From Acinetobacter shaoyimingii (lineage in GTDB: Bacteria > Pseudomonadota > Gammaproteobacteria > Pseudomonadales > Moraxellaceae), in contig NZ_CP049801.1 of the NCBI RefSeq assembly GCF_011578045.1, positions 1,302,001-1,366,000 on the forward strand: a DNA stretch of 64,000 nucleotides, written 5' to 3'. Numbering within the stretch: position 1 is the stretch's first letter; each line of letters begins with the position of its first letter. The notes beneath the pieces were generated by a model. That model saw nothing but the letters and a program-made list of their open reading frames with translations. It was not told the DNA's origin and searched no databases. A program made the translations under genes and the position numbers. Below, in pieces: positions 45,232-55,296 of this stretch.

Positions 45232-46260
45232 ATGCGTATTAATCATTTAACTCTTGCATTGTTATTGTCTGGGGCAGCCATTACCACAACAGCTCAAGCT
45301 GCTCGTGATACGATTCAAATTGCGGGTTCTTCTACGGTTTTACCTTATGCCAGTATTGTGGCTGAGGAATTTGGAAATACCTTTACTCAGTTTAAAACGC
45401 CAGTGGTTGGGTCAGGTGGAACTTCAGGTGGTTTAAAACAGTTTTGTGCAGGATTGGGTGATAACACCATTGATATTGCTAATGCTTCTCGAAAAATAAA
45501 AGATACAGAGTTAGCTGCGTGTAAAAAAGCAGGTGTGAATCAAATCGTAGAAGTGAAAATTGGTTATGACGGTATTGTATTTGCATCCAATTTAAAAAAG
45601 GCTGCATTTAAATTACGCCCACAGCATGTCTATGCGGCTCTTGCGGCACAGTTACCTTCAAATGGCAAAATGGTGGCAAATCCATATACGCATTGGAATC
45701 AAATTGACAAATCATTGCCCAATGAGCCAATTACTTTAGTGATCCCAGCATCGAATCATGGTACTCGTGAAGTGTTCCAAGAAAAAATGGTTGATGCAGG
45801 TTGTGAGTCTTATGAAGCGATTAAAAAGCTCGACAAAGATGCACAAAAGAAAGCCTGTACCACTTTCCGTAAAGATGGTCGTGTGGTTGAAATTTCAGGT
45901 GACTATACAGAAACACTGGCACGTTTAAAAACTTCGCCAAATGCTGTTGGCGTGTTCGGATTAGGTTTTTATGACCAAAACCGAGATAAATTACGTGTTG
46001 CAACAGTGAATAATGTAATCCCATCAGAACAAACCATTTTAAATGGATCTTATCCTGTTTCACGTCCATTGTATTTCTATGTCAAAGGTGAGCATCTGAA
46101 AGCTATTAAAGGGTTGCCACAATTCGCGGAATACTTTTTAAATAAGAAAGTGTCAGGAAAAGGCTCTAAGTTAGAAAAAGCAGGACTTATTTCACTATCG
46201 GATAAAGAGCGTGCACAAGTAGTAGCAAATATTAAAGCTGGTAAAGCCGTTAAGCTTTAA
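45232..46260 (+). CDS. pstS: Periplasmic phosphate-binding protein PstS
   Basis: 342 residues with a signal peptide ending TAQAA (about residue 23). IAGSSTVLPYASIVAEEF, GSGGTSGGLKQFC and ASRKIKD are the phosphate-binding loops of PstS. It delivers phosphate to PstCAB. First gene of a Pho-regulated operon; a stable hairpin follows before pstC, which usually keeps the binding-protein message more abundant. Confidence 0.93.
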   Translation: MRINHLTLALLLSGAAITTTAQAARDTIQIAGSSTVLPYASIVAEEFGNTFTQFKTPVVGSGGTSGGLKQFCAGLGDNTIDIANASRKIKDTELAACKKAGVNQIVEVKIGYDGIVFASNLKKAAFKLRPQHVYAALAAQLPSNGKMVANPYTHWNQIDKSLPNEPITLVIPASNHGTREVFQEKMVDAGCESYEAIKKLDKDAQKKACTTFRKDGRVVEISGDYTETLARLKTSPNAVGVFGLGFYDQNRDKLRVATVNNVIPSEQTILNGSYPVSRPLYFYVKGEHLKAIKGLPQFAEYFLNKKVSGKGSKLEKAGLISLSDKERAQVVANIKAGKAVKL

Positions 46261-46287
46261 TTGAACATGCAACACATGATTACGACT

Positions 46288-46324
46288 GGGTTGATGATGA
46301 ATCGAATACGTACATCATCAACCT
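46288..46324 (+). promoter_or_regulatory. Intercistronic hairpin between pstS and pstC
   Basis: GGTTGATGATG / CATCATCAACC, an 11-bp stem with a 13-base loop, lacks a T-run. It likely limits read-through or protects the pstS mRNA 3' end. Confidence 0.65.
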
Positions 46325-46370
46325 TCAAAATAAAACATGGAATATCACTTAACAGGATCGTGGAGAATAC

Positions 46371-47750
46371 ATGAATTTGCTCCTCATCGGTGTGTTACTG
46401 GCCATTGTTGCTATTGCATATCAAATTGGCTTACGCAAAAGTCGGGCATTAGCTGGACAAGGTAACAATTCGGCAATGCTGCATTCACGCCCAGGTTACT
46501 ACGGTGCTTTAGTGGCTTTATGGTGTGGTATTCCTGCGTTCTTGGTTTTATTGGTTTGGAATATTGTTGAGCCTAATCTGATGAAGCAAATTGTGATCAA
46601 TCAGGTTCCGACACAGATCGCATCAACACTAGATCCTGCAAGTTTAAGTGTTCTAATTGATCGGGTTCAAGCCATCGCTTCTGGATTTGGCGTCAGTGAT
46701 CAAGCATTGCCTTATGAAATTAAAGCTGCAGAACAGTTAGCAAAATTTCAAAGCATTGCTAATTATGCAAAATTATTGGTGGTGCTTTGTATAGCCTTAA
46801 TTGGTCTGGTGATTGCCAAAAAACGTGTTTTGGTGCAATACCGTGCGCGTAATCAAGTTGAAAAAATTCTCAATATTGGATTGGCACTGTGTTCTGGTGT
46901 GGCGATTCTCACCACCATTGGCATTGTAATGTCGATGTTTAGCGAAGCCATGCGCTTTTTTCAATTTGTAAGTCCCATGAGTTTCTTCTTTGGAACCGAG
47001 TGGAACCCTGGATTTAGTACATCGGGTAGTGCCGAAGGCAGTTATGGTCTGTTGCCCCTGCTTTGGGGAACACTTATGGTCAGTGGCATCGCATTATTTG
47101 TTGCTGTACCAGTAGGGCTGATGATCGCCATTTATTTAGCCGAGTATGCATCTCCAAATTTTCGCTCATGGGCAAAACCAGCAATTGAAGTTTTAGCAGG
47201 TATTCCGACCATTGTTTATGGTGTATTTGCATTAATGGTGATTGGCCCATTTTTAAAAAGCTTAGGTGCCATGATCGGCATTGATATTAATGCCACCAGT
47301 GCACTTACAGCAGGTCTGGTCATGGGCATTATGATAATTCCTTTTGTTTCTTCATTGTCAGATGACATTATTACTCAAGTACCACGTGCTATGCGTGATG
47401 GATCATTGGGACTGGGTGCGACCAAATCGGAAACCATACGCCAAGTTGTACTTCCAGCAGCATTGCCGGGGATCATTGGTGCGTTCCTATTGGCAGCTTC
47501 TCGTGCCATAGGCGAGACGATGATTGTAGTTTTAGCAGCTGGCAATAGTCCTTTACTACATGCCAATCCTTTAGAGGCAATTTCGACTGTCACCATCACC
47601 ATTGTCAATCAATTGACAGGTGATACTGACTTTGCAAGCCCACAAGCTTTAGTCGCATTTGCCTTAGGTCTAACGCTGTTTGTGATTACCTTGGGTTTAA
47701 ACATAGTTGCACTGTATATCGTGCGTAAATATCGCGAGCAATACGACTAA
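46371..47750 (+). CDS. pstC: Phosphate ABC transporter permease PstC
   Basis: 459 residues with eight or so hydrophobic segments. The N-terminal 200 residues add two membrane segments and a periplasmic region not present in the 319-residue E. coli protein but usual in related gammaproteobacteria. SFFFGTEWNPGF, YLAEYASPNFRSWAKPAIEVLAGIP and the EAA loop DGSLGLGATKSETIRQVVLPAALPGI mark PstC. GGAG lies before the ATG. The stop overlaps the pstA start. Confidence 0.93.
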   Translation: MNLLLIGVLLAIVAIAYQIGLRKSRALAGQGNNSAMLHSRPGYYGALVALWCGIPAFLVLLVWNIVEPNLMKQIVINQVPTQIASTLDPASLSVLIDRVQAIASGFGVSDQALPYEIKAAEQLAKFQSIANYAKLLVVLCIALIGLVIAKKRVLVQYRARNQVEKILNIGLALCSGVAILTTIGIVMSMFSEAMRFFQFVSPMSFFFGTEWNPGFSTSGSAEGSYGLLPLLWGTLMVSGIALFVAVPVGLMIAIYLAEYASPNFRSWAKPAIEVLAGIPTIVYGVFALMVIGPFLKSLGAMIGIDINATSALTAGLVMGIMIIPFVSSLSDDIITQVPRAMRDGSLGLGATKSETIRQVVLPAALPGIIGAFLLAASRAIGETMIVVLAAGNSPLLHANPLEAISTVTITIVNQLTGDTDFASPQALVAFALGLTLFVITLGLNIVALYIVRKYREQYD

Positions 47751-49141
47751 TGACAACATCTCATCCATCTTCCATCGATCAGCCATTTGATGCAGCGACA
47801 GCAGCAGAATTACGTGAAAAGCGTAATCGTAAAATTGCCAGTTCATTGGCTAAGCGCCATCGTAAAGAAAAAGCATTTAAGTTCTTTGGTTTAGCTGCAG
47901 TTATTACGGGCTTATTCTTTGTGGTTCTGCTTTTTGGCAGTATTTTGATCAAAGGTATTCCTGCTTTTTGGCAAAATAGCCTAAGTCTTCCAATTTATTT
48001 TGATCCGAATATTATTGAAGTATCTAAACAACCCATACGTAGCAATAATGAGTCACCCGCACAATTTGAAGAGCGAAAAATTGCATGGCAGACTGAAATG
48101 GGTATGGTTGACTGGGATGCCATTTTGGTCAATGGCATTGTAGCCAAAGATCCATCACTGGCAGCAAAGCGTGACGAGCTATCGAGTTTATATACCAGTT
48201 CAGAAGCCTATCGGATTCGAGATATGGTGATGCAAGATCCATCACTCATTGGTAAAAAACAAGAGATTAAAATTCTTGCAGATGCCAATGTTGATGTGTG
48301 GTTGGCAGGGAATATTGATCGATCACTGCCAGATGAGCAGCAGCAACTCAGTCCTGAAATTCGTCAAATTGCGGATGATTTAAAAGCTAAAGGTATTATT
48401 GAAAATACATTTAATACTGATATTTTTTCACGACCAGATTCGCGAAGTTCTCCAGCAACGTCAGGATTGGCAGGGGCATTTGTCGGTTCATTGTTTATGA
48501 TGTTGATCGTGATTTTTATCTCGATTCCAATCGGGGTTGCATCCGCAATCTATTTAGAAGAATTTGCACCGAAAAATGTCATTACAGATATTATAGAAGT
48601 CAATATCAATAACCTTGCCGCTGTACCTTCAATTGTATTCGGTTTACTCGGTGCAGCTATTTTTATTGGTTGGATGCATCTGCCACTTTCAGCGCCATTA
48701 GTGGGTGGTCTGGTTCTAAGTCTCATGACATTACCCACTGTAATCATCACCACTCGTGCTGCGCTTAAAGCTGTTCCACCATCAATTCGCCAAGCTGCAT
48801 TGGGCTTAGGGGCGTCTCGTTTGCAAACTGTCTTTCACCATGTATTACCGCTTGCCTTACCAGGTATTTTAACGGGGGCAATTATTGGAGTGGCACAGGC
48901 TTTGGGTGAAACAGCGCCGTTATTGCTGATAGGGATGAGTGCATTCGTTGCCAGTGTTCCAGCAACGCCACTTGATCAATCGAGTGCATTACCTGTACAG
49001 ATTTTCTTATGGCAGGGCAATGAGCTTCGTAATTTCTTCGAAGGTCGTACCGCTGCAGCCATTATCGTATTACTGGCACTGATGGTGGGTTTAAACAGCA
49101 TTGCAATTTGGTTACGTAAGAAATTTGAAGTTCGATGGTAA
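47750..49141 (+). CDS. pstA: Phosphate ABC transporter permease PstA
   Basis: 463 residues. The ATG shares one base with the pstC stop (TAATGA), so translation is coupled. A roughly 170-residue charged region between the first and second membrane segments, about residues 70-230, is an enlarged periplasmic loop compared with the 296-residue E. coli protein. [15 protein letters not shown] and the EAA loop [20 protein letters not shown] are the conserved parts. Confidence 0.93.
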   Translation: MTTSHPSSIDQPFDAATAAELREKRNRKIASSLAKRHRKEKAFKFFGLAAVITGLFFVVLLFGSILIKGIPAFWQNSLSLPIYFDPNIIEVSKQPIRSNNESPAQFEERKIAWQTEMGMVDWDAILVNGIVAKDPSLAAKRDELSSLYTSSEAYRIRDMVMQDPSLIGKKQEIKILADANVDVWLAGNIDRSLPDEQQQLSPEIRQIADDLKAKGIIENTFNTDIFSRPDSRSSPATSGLAGAFVGSLFMMLIVIFISIPIGVASAIYLEEFAPKNVITDIIEVNINNLAAVPSIVFGLLGAAIFIGWMHLPLSAPLVGGLVLSLMTLPTVIITTRAALKAVPPSIRQAALGLGASRLQTVFHHVLPLALPGILTGAIIGVAQALGETAPLLLIGMSAFVASVPATPLDQSSALPVQIFLWQGNELRNFFEGRTAAAIIVLLALMVGLNSIAIWLRKKFEVRW

Positions 49142-49155
49142 TCAAGGACAAAATT

Positions 49156-50082
49156 ATGAATACTGTGACTGTAATAAAAACAAATGCCTTAGATCAGGAT
49201 AAACACGTGAATCCAGAACAAACTCACTTGAATGTGCCAGAAGCTGAACATAAACGCACAGCGCAATCTTTCACTTCACAATTTGATCAAAATCAACATA
49301 CTGAGAAAAAGGCATCTCATACTAATACCGTAAAAATGAGTGCTTCGGATGTACATGTATTTTATGGTGAATCTGAAGCCATCAAAGGTATTGACCTCAA
49401 CATTTATGAAAATGAAGTGATTGCTTTTATTGGGCCGTCTGGTTGTGGTAAGTCGACTTTCTTACGGACTTTAAACCGTATGAATGACACCATTGATTCG
49501 TGTCGAGTCAAGGGCAAAGTGTTGTTAGATAACCAAGATATTTATGATCCAAATCTTGATGTGGTCTTGCTACGTGCGCAAGTCGGTATGGTCTTTCAAA
49601 AACCCAATCCTTTCCCAAAATCAATTTTTGACAATGTTGCCTATGGTCCAAAACTGCATGGTTTAGCACGGGATAAATACGATTTAGAAGAAATTGTTGA
49701 AAATAGTTTGCGTAAAGCTGGTCTATGGGATGAAGTGAAAGATCGACTCAGTCAAGCAGGAACGGGTCTGTCTGGTGGTCAACAACAACGTTTATGTATC
49801 GCCAGAACCATTGCAGTGAGTCCTGAAGTTATTTTAATGGATGAACCATGTTCAGCATTAGATCCGATTGCGACGGCTAAAGTAGAAGAGCTGATTTCTG
49901 AGCTTTCAACTCAATATACCATTGCTATAGTCACGCATTCCATGCAACAAGCTGCACGTGTTTCAGATCGAACTGCATATTTCCATTTGGGTGATTTGAT
50001 TGAAGTGAATTCAACTGAGAAAGTGTTTACTCAGCCTGATCATCAATTGACTGAAGCTTATATTACAGGGCGTTTTGGTTAA
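49156..50082 (+). CDS. pstB: Phosphate ABC transporter ATPase PstB
   Basis: 308 residues. Walker [10 protein letters not shown], the Q-loop [12 protein letters not shown], the signature [13 protein letters not shown] and Walker [14 protein letters not shown] are intact. About 55 Asn/Gln/His/Lys-rich residues precede the usual PstB start, an unusual extension. AAGGAC sits before ATG 49156; the frame extends 21 bases further upstream into pstA. No phoU follows inside the window; a terminator closes the operon. Confidence 0.93.
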   Translation: MNTVTVIKTNALDQDKHVNPEQTHLNVPEAEHKRTAQSFTSQFDQNQHTEKKASHTNTVKMSASDVHVFYGESEAIKGIDLNIYENEVIAFIGPSGCGKSTFLRTLNRMNDTIDSCRVKGKVLLDNQDIYDPNLDVVLLRAQVGMVFQKPNPFPKSIFDNVAYGPKLHGLARDKYDLEEIVENSLRKAGLWDEVKDRLSQAGTGLSGGQQQRLCIARTIAVSPEVILMDEPCSALDPIATAKVEELISELSTQYTIAIVTHSMQQAARVSDRTAYFHLGDLIEVNSTEKVFTQPDHQLTEAYITGRFG

Positions 50083-50100
50083 TACAAGTTTAGATTTTAG

Positions 50101-50125
50101 AAAGAGCCTTCGGGCTCTTTTTTTA
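50101..50125 (+). terminator. pst operon terminator
   Basis: AAAGAGCC / GGCTCTTT with a TTCG loop and T-run, 18 bp after the pstB stop. Confidence 0.92.
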
Positions 50126-50309
50126 TGGCTTCAATATATACATTTCAAATAAGCATTTCCTACAGTTTATTTGCTCTACAAGCATTATTTTAGAAAAGCT
50201 TATCTATAAAAAATGGTTTTAGATTTTGTTTATGAAAATAAACTATAAGGCCAGATAAGAATTAAATCATTCATCGAACATCTCATATTTCAATATTTGG
50301 AAGGTCACA

Positions 50310-50969
50310 TTGGATTGGCTCTATATACACGGTGTCTGGCCACAGTTTGTTGCAGCAACTTTGACCACTTTAAAAATTTCTCTCATCAGTATCGTGCTTT
50401 CGATTGGCGTGGGGCTGATTGCCAGTATTATTTTGACTTATAAATATCCTGTATTGGATAAACTCACTGCTATTTACATCGAACTTTCACGTAATACGCC
50501 TTTACTGATTCAATTGTTTTTTCTGTATTACGGTTTACCGAAATTGGGCATTCGTCTTGATGGCATGACTTGCGGCATCATTGGTCTTACTTTCCTTGGT
50601 GGCGGTTATATGGCTGAGGTTTTTCGAGGCGGCTTGCAATCTGTATCTAAAGGTCAAATCGATTCAGCCAAAAGTGTTGGATTAAATGCTTTTCAAGTAT
50701 TTCGTTTTGTGACTTTGCCGCAAGCGTTGGCCGTGTCTATTCCTGCCATTGGTGCAAATTGCTTATTTTTAATTAAAGAAAGCTCCGTATTAAGTGCCAT
50801 AGCCATTGTCGAATTACTCTTTGTGACTAAAGATTTAATTGGTATGGATTACAAAACCACTGAAGCCTTATTTCTATTGATTTGTGCTTATTTAATTATT
50901 TTATTGCCAGTTTCTGCTTTGACCAGTTACTTCGAGTATCGCAGTCGGAGGGTCAGTCATGGGCATTGA
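50310..50969 (+). CDS. Polar amino acid ABC transporter permease 1
   Basis: 219 residues with about five membrane segments. The EAA loop RGGLQSVSKGQIDSAKSVGLNAFQVF near residue 112 (family HisM/GlnP) and the SRNTPLLIQLFFLYYGLP segment near 63 are typical. It starts with TTG at 50310, with GGAAGG 5 bases upstream. It overlaps the next permease by 11 bases. Together the two permeases should form the channel of a glutamate/aspartate- or cysteine-type importer. Confidence 0.87.
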   Translation: MDWLYIHGVWPQFVAATLTTLKISLISIVLSIGVGLIASIILTYKYPVLDKLTAIYIELSRNTPLLIQLFFLYYGLPKLGIRLDGMTCGIIGLTFLGGGYMAEVFRGGLQSVSKGQIDSAKSVGLNAFQVFRFVTLPQALAVSIPAIGANCLFLIKESSVLSAIAIVELLFVTKDLIGMDYKTTEALFLLICAYLIILLPVSALTSYFEYRSRRVSHGH

Positions 50970-51624
50970 GTTTTTATTTCAACCGAGTCACTTAGAACGA
51001 CTCATGTTCGGACTTTGGCAAACCATTAAAATTGCCATGATTTCTGTGGTATTTGCAGCAATTTTAGGTGCAATTTTTGGTGTGATCATGACCTCCAAAA
51101 ATCCGATCATCAAGGTGCTATGCCGAATCTATCTTGAAGCGATTCGGGTTATTCCAATTTTGGTTTTACTGTTTATCTTCTATTTTGGTTTTGCCACATG
51201 GTTTAACTGGCAGTTTTCGTCATTTTGGGTCTGTGTTTTCGTCTTTGTCCTATGGGGCACTGCGGAAATGGGAGATTTAGTCCGGGCGGGCATTACTTCA
51301 ATAGAGCAACATCAGCGAGATTCTGCTTTGGCACTCGGGTTATCCAATACTCAAGTTTTGACCTATGTGGTCTTTCCACAAAGCTTAAAACGTATTACTC
51401 CTGGGGTGATCAACTTGTTTACCCGTATGGTGAAAACCAGTTCACTCGCCGTACTGATTGGTGTGGTTGAAGTGCTCAAAGTTGGACAACAGATTATTGA
51501 AAATTCACTTTTAATCGTACCGAATGCATCTTTGTGGATCTACGGTTTTATTTTTATTTTGTATTTCATCATTTGTTATCCGCTGTCCTTGGCGTCACGT
51601 TATTTAGAAAAAATTTGGGAATAA
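50959..51624 (+). CDS. Polar amino acid ABC transporter permease 2
   Basis: 221 residues, five hydrophobic segments. RVIPILVLLFIFYFGF near residue 66 and the EAA loop RAGITSIEQHQRDSALALGLS near 111 place it in the same permease family as the gene before it. It ends 3 bases before the ATPase gene, so the five genes form one operon. Confidence 0.87.
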   Translation: MGIEFLFQPSHLERLMFGLWQTIKIAMISVVFAAILGAIFGVIMTSKNPIIKVLCRIYLEAIRVIPILVLLFIFYFGFATWFNWQFSSFWVCVFVFVLWGTAEMGDLVRAGITSIEQHQRDSALALGLSNTQVLTYVVFPQSLKRITPGVINLFTRMVKTSSLAVLIGVVEVLKVGQQIIENSLLIVPNASLWIYGFIFILYFIICYPLSLASRYLEKIWE

Positions 51625-51627
51625 GCC

Positions 51628-52359
51628 ATGTCATTACTCGAAATTAAAAATTTAAAAAAATCCTTTGGTGATACTCAAATTTTAAAAGGCATTAACCTGA
51701 ATGTGTCGCAAGGTGAAGTGGTGGTGATTCTTGGACCTTCAGGTTGCGGGAAAAGTACTTTGCTACGTTGTATCAATGGACTGGAACAGATTCAAGCAGG
51801 AGAAATCCGACTTGAAGGCGTGGGTGTACTGGGTCGAGATGTTGAGTGGACCAAAGTCCGTCAAGATGTTGGGATGGTGTTTCAAAACTATGAATTATTT
51901 GGGCATATGAATGTCATTGACAATATTTTACTGGGTCCTGTGCAGGCGCAAAAACGGCAACGAGCTGAAGCAGAGCAAGTCGCAGATGCGCTATTAAAGC
52001 GCGTCGGGTTGTATGACCGAAAATTGGATTACCCACGTAATTTATCGGGTGGGCAAAAACAGCGAATTGCCATAGTCCGTTCGCTGGTGATGCAACCGAA
52101 GGTCATTTTGTTAGATGAAATTACCGCTGCGCTAGATCCTGAAATGGTACGTGAAGTTTTGGATGTGGTTTTAGGCTTGGCGCAAGAGGGAATGACCATG
52201 CTCATTGTGACGCATGAAATGGGCTTTGCACAAAAAGTGGCAGATCGTATTATTTTCATGGATAAAGGCAACATTATTGAAGAAGCCACACCAGATGTGT
52301 TTTTCAAACAACCGAGTACAGAACGTGCCAGAACATTTTTAAATATTTTAACGTATTAA
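51628..52359 (+). CDS. Polar amino acid ABC transporter ATPase
   Basis: 243 residues. Walker [10 protein letters not shown], the Q-loop VFQNYELFGHMNVIDNI, signature LSGGQKQRIAIVR and Walker B VILLDEITAALDP are all present. Walker B ends in DEI where many family members have DEP; conserved Glu is kept. It energises the two permeases encoded just upstream. Confidence 0.9.
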   Translation: MSLLEIKNLKKSFGDTQILKGINLNVSQGEVVVILGPSGCGKSTLLRCINGLEQIQAGEIRLEGVGVLGRDVEWTKVRQDVGMVFQNYELFGHMNVIDNILLGPVQAQKRQRAEAEQVADALLKRVGLYDRKLDYPRNLSGGQKQRIAIVRSLVMQPKVILLDEITAALDPEMVREVLDVVLGLAQEGMTMLIVTHEMGFAQKVADRIIFMDKGNIIEEATPDVFFKQPSTERARTFLNILTY

Positions 52360-52387
52360 GCGAATAACACCTTAGAAGGATAATAAA

Positions 52388-53239
52388 ATGAATGCTTTAA
52401 AATCTCTCATTATTGCAAGTGGTTTAACAGTGTCAGCTTTGGCACTCACTGCTTGTGAAAAATCACAACCGACATCTTCAGATTCAACCTCAAGTATTGA
52501 ACAGATAAAGAAAAAAGGCGTGATTCGTGTTGCTGTATTTGCGGACAATCCACCGTTTGGATATGTCGACAGCCAAGGCAAACATCAGGGTTTTGATATT
52601 GCATTGGCGAAGCATGTGGCGAAAGATTTGTTGGGCGATGAAAATAAAATTGAATATGTTGTCACTGAAGCTGCCAACCGTGTGGAATTTTTAAAGTCCA
52701 ATAAAGTGGATGTGGTTTTTGCCAGTTTTTCAGTCACACCTGAACGTCAGCAAGTGGTCGACTTTGCTGAACCGTATTTAAAAGCATCCTTAGGAATCAC
52801 ATCGCCAAAAACAGCACCCATTACCAACATTGAGCAACTAGAAAATAAAATTTTAATTGTCAATAAAGGTTCGAGTTCTGACAGTTTCTTTACTAAAAAT
52901 TATCCAAAAATCAAATTACTCAAATTTGAACAAAATACCGATGCTTTTAATGCGCTCAAAGATGGTCGAGGTAATGCCATTTCTCAAGACAGTACTTATG
53001 CGTTGGCATGGGCAGCAGAAAATCCAGATTTTGTAGTCGGTATCCCGCAAATTGGTAATGAAGACTTCATTGCGCCTGCTGTACGTAAAGGCAATATCGA
53101 GCTGTTAAATTGGCTGAATACTGAAATTAAACAGCTTAGAGATCAGGGTGAAATTGAGAAAATTTATAACCAAACTTTGAAACCGCTTTATGGTGATAAA
53201 GTCGATGCCAAAATTTTCTTAGATGTAAAAGTGAAATAA
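52388..53239 (+). CDS. Amino acid-binding lipoprotein 1 (SBP family 3, CjaA-like)
   Basis: 283 residues. The lipobox ALTAC places Cys23 as the lipid anchor. IKKKGVIRVAVFADNPPFGYV, GFDIALAKHVAKDLLG, AANRVEFLKSNKVDVVFASFS and TPERQQVVDFAEPYLKA are family 3 motifs; from memory the closest named match is the cysteine-binding lipoprotein CjaA of Campylobacter, so cysteine/cystine is a possible ligand. AAGGA precedes the ATG. The next gene is a close paralogue. Confidence 0.87.
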   Translation: MNALKSLIIASGLTVSALALTACEKSQPTSSDSTSSIEQIKKKGVIRVAVFADNPPFGYVDSQGKHQGFDIALAKHVAKDLLGDENKIEYVVTEAANRVEFLKSNKVDVVFASFSVTPERQQVVDFAEPYLKASLGITSPKTAPITNIEQLENKILIVNKGSSSDSFFTKNYPKIKLLKFEQNTDAFNALKDGRGNAISQDSTYALAWAAENPDFVVGIPQIGNEDFIAPAVRKGNIELLNWLNTEIKQLRDQGEIEKIYNQTLKPLYGDKVDAKIFLDVKVK

Positions 53240-53265
53240 AAAATCATCAACGAAAAGGAAATAAC

Positions 53266-54129
53266 ATGAACGTATTAAACAGTATGAAGGGTGCATTAGT
53301 GGTCAGTCTATTCAGTATAGGCTTGATGGCTTGCGGACAAAATGCAGAACATAAAGATGAAGCTAAAGTTAAACAAGAACCAGCAGTTTCAAGCATTGAA
53401 CAAATCAAGAAAAATGGCGTGGTACGTATAGGCGTATTTAGTGATAAACCGCCGTTTGGTTATGTAGATGCGCAAGGTAAAAATCAGGGCTTCGATGTCG
53501 AGATTGCCAAGCATGTCGCGAAAGATTTGTTGGGTGATGAAAACAAAGTTGAATTTGTTTTAACGGAAGCAGCTAACCGCGTGGAATATTTAAAAGCCAA
53601 TAAAGTGGATATTATTTTTGCCAATTTTACCGTTACACCTGAACGCAAAGAAGTCGTCGATTTTGCTTCGCCGTATTTGAAAGTAGCTTTGGGTGTGGTG
53701 TCACCTAAAGATCAACCCATTACAGATGTTGCTCAACTCAAAGACAAAGTGTTATTGGTCAACAAAGGCACCACAGCAGATGCCTATTTTACGAAAAAAT
53801 ATCCTGACATCAAACTGCAAAAATATGAACAAAACACTGAAACTTTTGATGCATTAAAAGATAAGCGTGGTGTGGCATTGGCACATGATAATTTACTGGT
53901 CTTGGCATGGGCAAAAGAAAATCCGAATTTTACCGTGGCAATCAAATCATTGGGTGAGCAAGAGTTGATTGCACCTGCAGTGAAAAAAGGCGACACCGCA
54001 TTGTTAGATTGGTTAAATCAGGATTTGCAAAAGCTCAAGAAAGAAGGTGTGATTCAACAAGCATATGAAAAAACCTTAAAACCTGTTTATGGGGACACGA
54101 TTGAGCCTAAAGATTTATTGGTCGAATAA
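53266..54129 (+). CDS. Amino acid-binding lipoprotein 2 (tandem paralogue)
   Basis: 287 residues, also with a lipobox (LMAC, Cys23). It is very similar to the preceding protein over most of its length (same NGVVRIGVFSDKPPFGYV, FDVEIAKHVAKDLLGDENK and EAANRVEYLKANKVDI order), with changes in the N-terminal linker and C terminus. The pair arose by duplication and could give two specificities to one permease. AAAAGGAA precedes the ATG. Confidence 0.88.
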   Translation: MNVLNSMKGALVVSLFSIGLMACGQNAEHKDEAKVKQEPAVSSIEQIKKNGVVRIGVFSDKPPFGYVDAQGKNQGFDVEIAKHVAKDLLGDENKVEFVLTEAANRVEYLKANKVDIIFANFTVTPERKEVVDFASPYLKVALGVVSPKDQPITDVAQLKDKVLLVNKGTTADAYFTKKYPDIKLQKYEQNTETFDALKDKRGVALAHDNLLVLAWAKENPNFTVAIKSLGEQELIAPAVKKGDTALLDWLNQDLQKLKKEGVIQQAYEKTLKPVYGDTIEPKDLLVE

Positions 54130-54159
54130 AGTATTAAAACCGCATTTTTAAATCAAAGT

Positions 54160-54190
54160 AAAAAGAACAACGATATGTTGTTCTTTTTTT
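54160..54190 (+). terminator. Terminator of the amino acid importer operon
   Basis: AAAAAGAACAAC / GTTGTTCTTTTT with a GATAT loop and T-run, 31 bp after the stop. Confidence 0.9.
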
Positions 54191-54279
54191 ATTCAGAATC
54201 GCCACAAAACTTCAATATGAATATTTTTGAGGCATGAAATACTAGATAAGCATTAAAAAAATCTAGGTATATACGCGTA

Positions 54280-55296
54280 ATGAAACACAAATTTAAAGTT
54301 TTAATGTTCTCTTCTGTTTTGGCACTTTACGCTTGTGATCGTAAAAATGATACAAGTGAGCACTCTTCAGCTTCAAAAAATCCCACAATTCAATTTAATG
54401 CTGATCATATGATGAAGCATTTAGAACAATTTCAAGATATAGCGCAACAGCATGGGGGTAACCGCGCAGTAGGGACTGAGGGGGGAAAAGCCAGTGCCAA
54501 TTATATTCTTGAACAAGCACAAAAATCGGGGTTTACCGTTAAAACCTATGCATTTCAAAATCGTGAAAAAACGGTGGGGCAAAACATTATTGTCGAAATT
54601 CCAGGTCAGTCTGAAGACAAGATTGTATTGATGGGTGCGCACTATGATTCTGTTAAAAGTGGTCCAGGGATAAACGATAATGCATCTGGTGTTGCAGTGT
54701 TAATTGAGCTGATGAATCAGATTCATCAAAATAAAATTCAGCCTAAGCATACCTTACACCTTGCATTTTGGGATTCAGAAGAAGTTGGAATTGCAGGTTC
54801 TCAAGACTATGTTAAAAACTTAAAGTCTGAACAATTGAAAAAAATTAAAGCTTATATCAACCTCGATATGGTCGGAACAAAAAATCCAGACATCCTGATT
54901 GCTGATGGTGATCATTCTTCAGTCGATGAGATGGAGAAAATGCTGAAAGAGCGTGGAATGAAAGAAGCGGATTATAAAACTTTAACAGATGGATTACGTG
55001 GGTTGCCAACACATGCGGGAGATTTGGCTTTAGAAAATCACTTAAAAGATTTTTTTAAACAGAAAAATCTCAAGATTAAAGAAGATCTCTCAATCTTAAC
55101 GGCCAGTGATACAGCCCCTTTCTTGGGTAAAGTTCCTGTAAGTTCAATCATTTTATTTAAAGAAGAAATGAAAGGAAATGAACTCTATTTTGCACCGTGT
55201 TATCACCAAGCATGTGACACGATTGATTTAGTTGATCCGAAATCTCTAAAGCTTGCAGGTGAAGCATTAAATGATTTACTTGGACATATAGAATAA
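54280..55296 (+). CDS. M28-family aminopeptidase lipoprotein
   Basis: 338 residues. The signal peptide ends in the lipobox LYAC. The zinc-binding residues of M28 peptidases are visible: GAHYDSV (His, Asp) near 122, NDNASGV near 135, WDSEEVGIAGS near 166 (catalytic Glu pair), LDMVG near 198 and CYHQACDT near 312. It should release N-terminal amino acids from peptides at the periplasmic face. No strong ribosome site is seen. It stands next to the amino acid importer and could feed it, by inference. Confidence 0.87.
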   Translation: MKHKFKVLMFSSVLALYACDRKNDTSEHSSASKNPTIQFNADHMMKHLEQFQDIAQQHGGNRAVGTEGGKASANYILEQAQKSGFTVKTYAFQNREKTVGQNIIVEIPGQSEDKIVLMGAHYDSVKSGPGINDNASGVAVLIELMNQIHQNKIQPKHTLHLAFWDSEEVGIAGSQDYVKNLKSEQLKKIKAYINLDMVGTKNPDILIADGDHSSVDEMEKMLKERGMKEADYKTLTDGLRGLPTHAGDLALENHLKDFFKQKNLKIKEDLSILTASDTAPFLGKVPVSSIILFKEEMKGNELYFAPCYHQACDTIDLVDPKSLKLAGEALNDLLGHIE

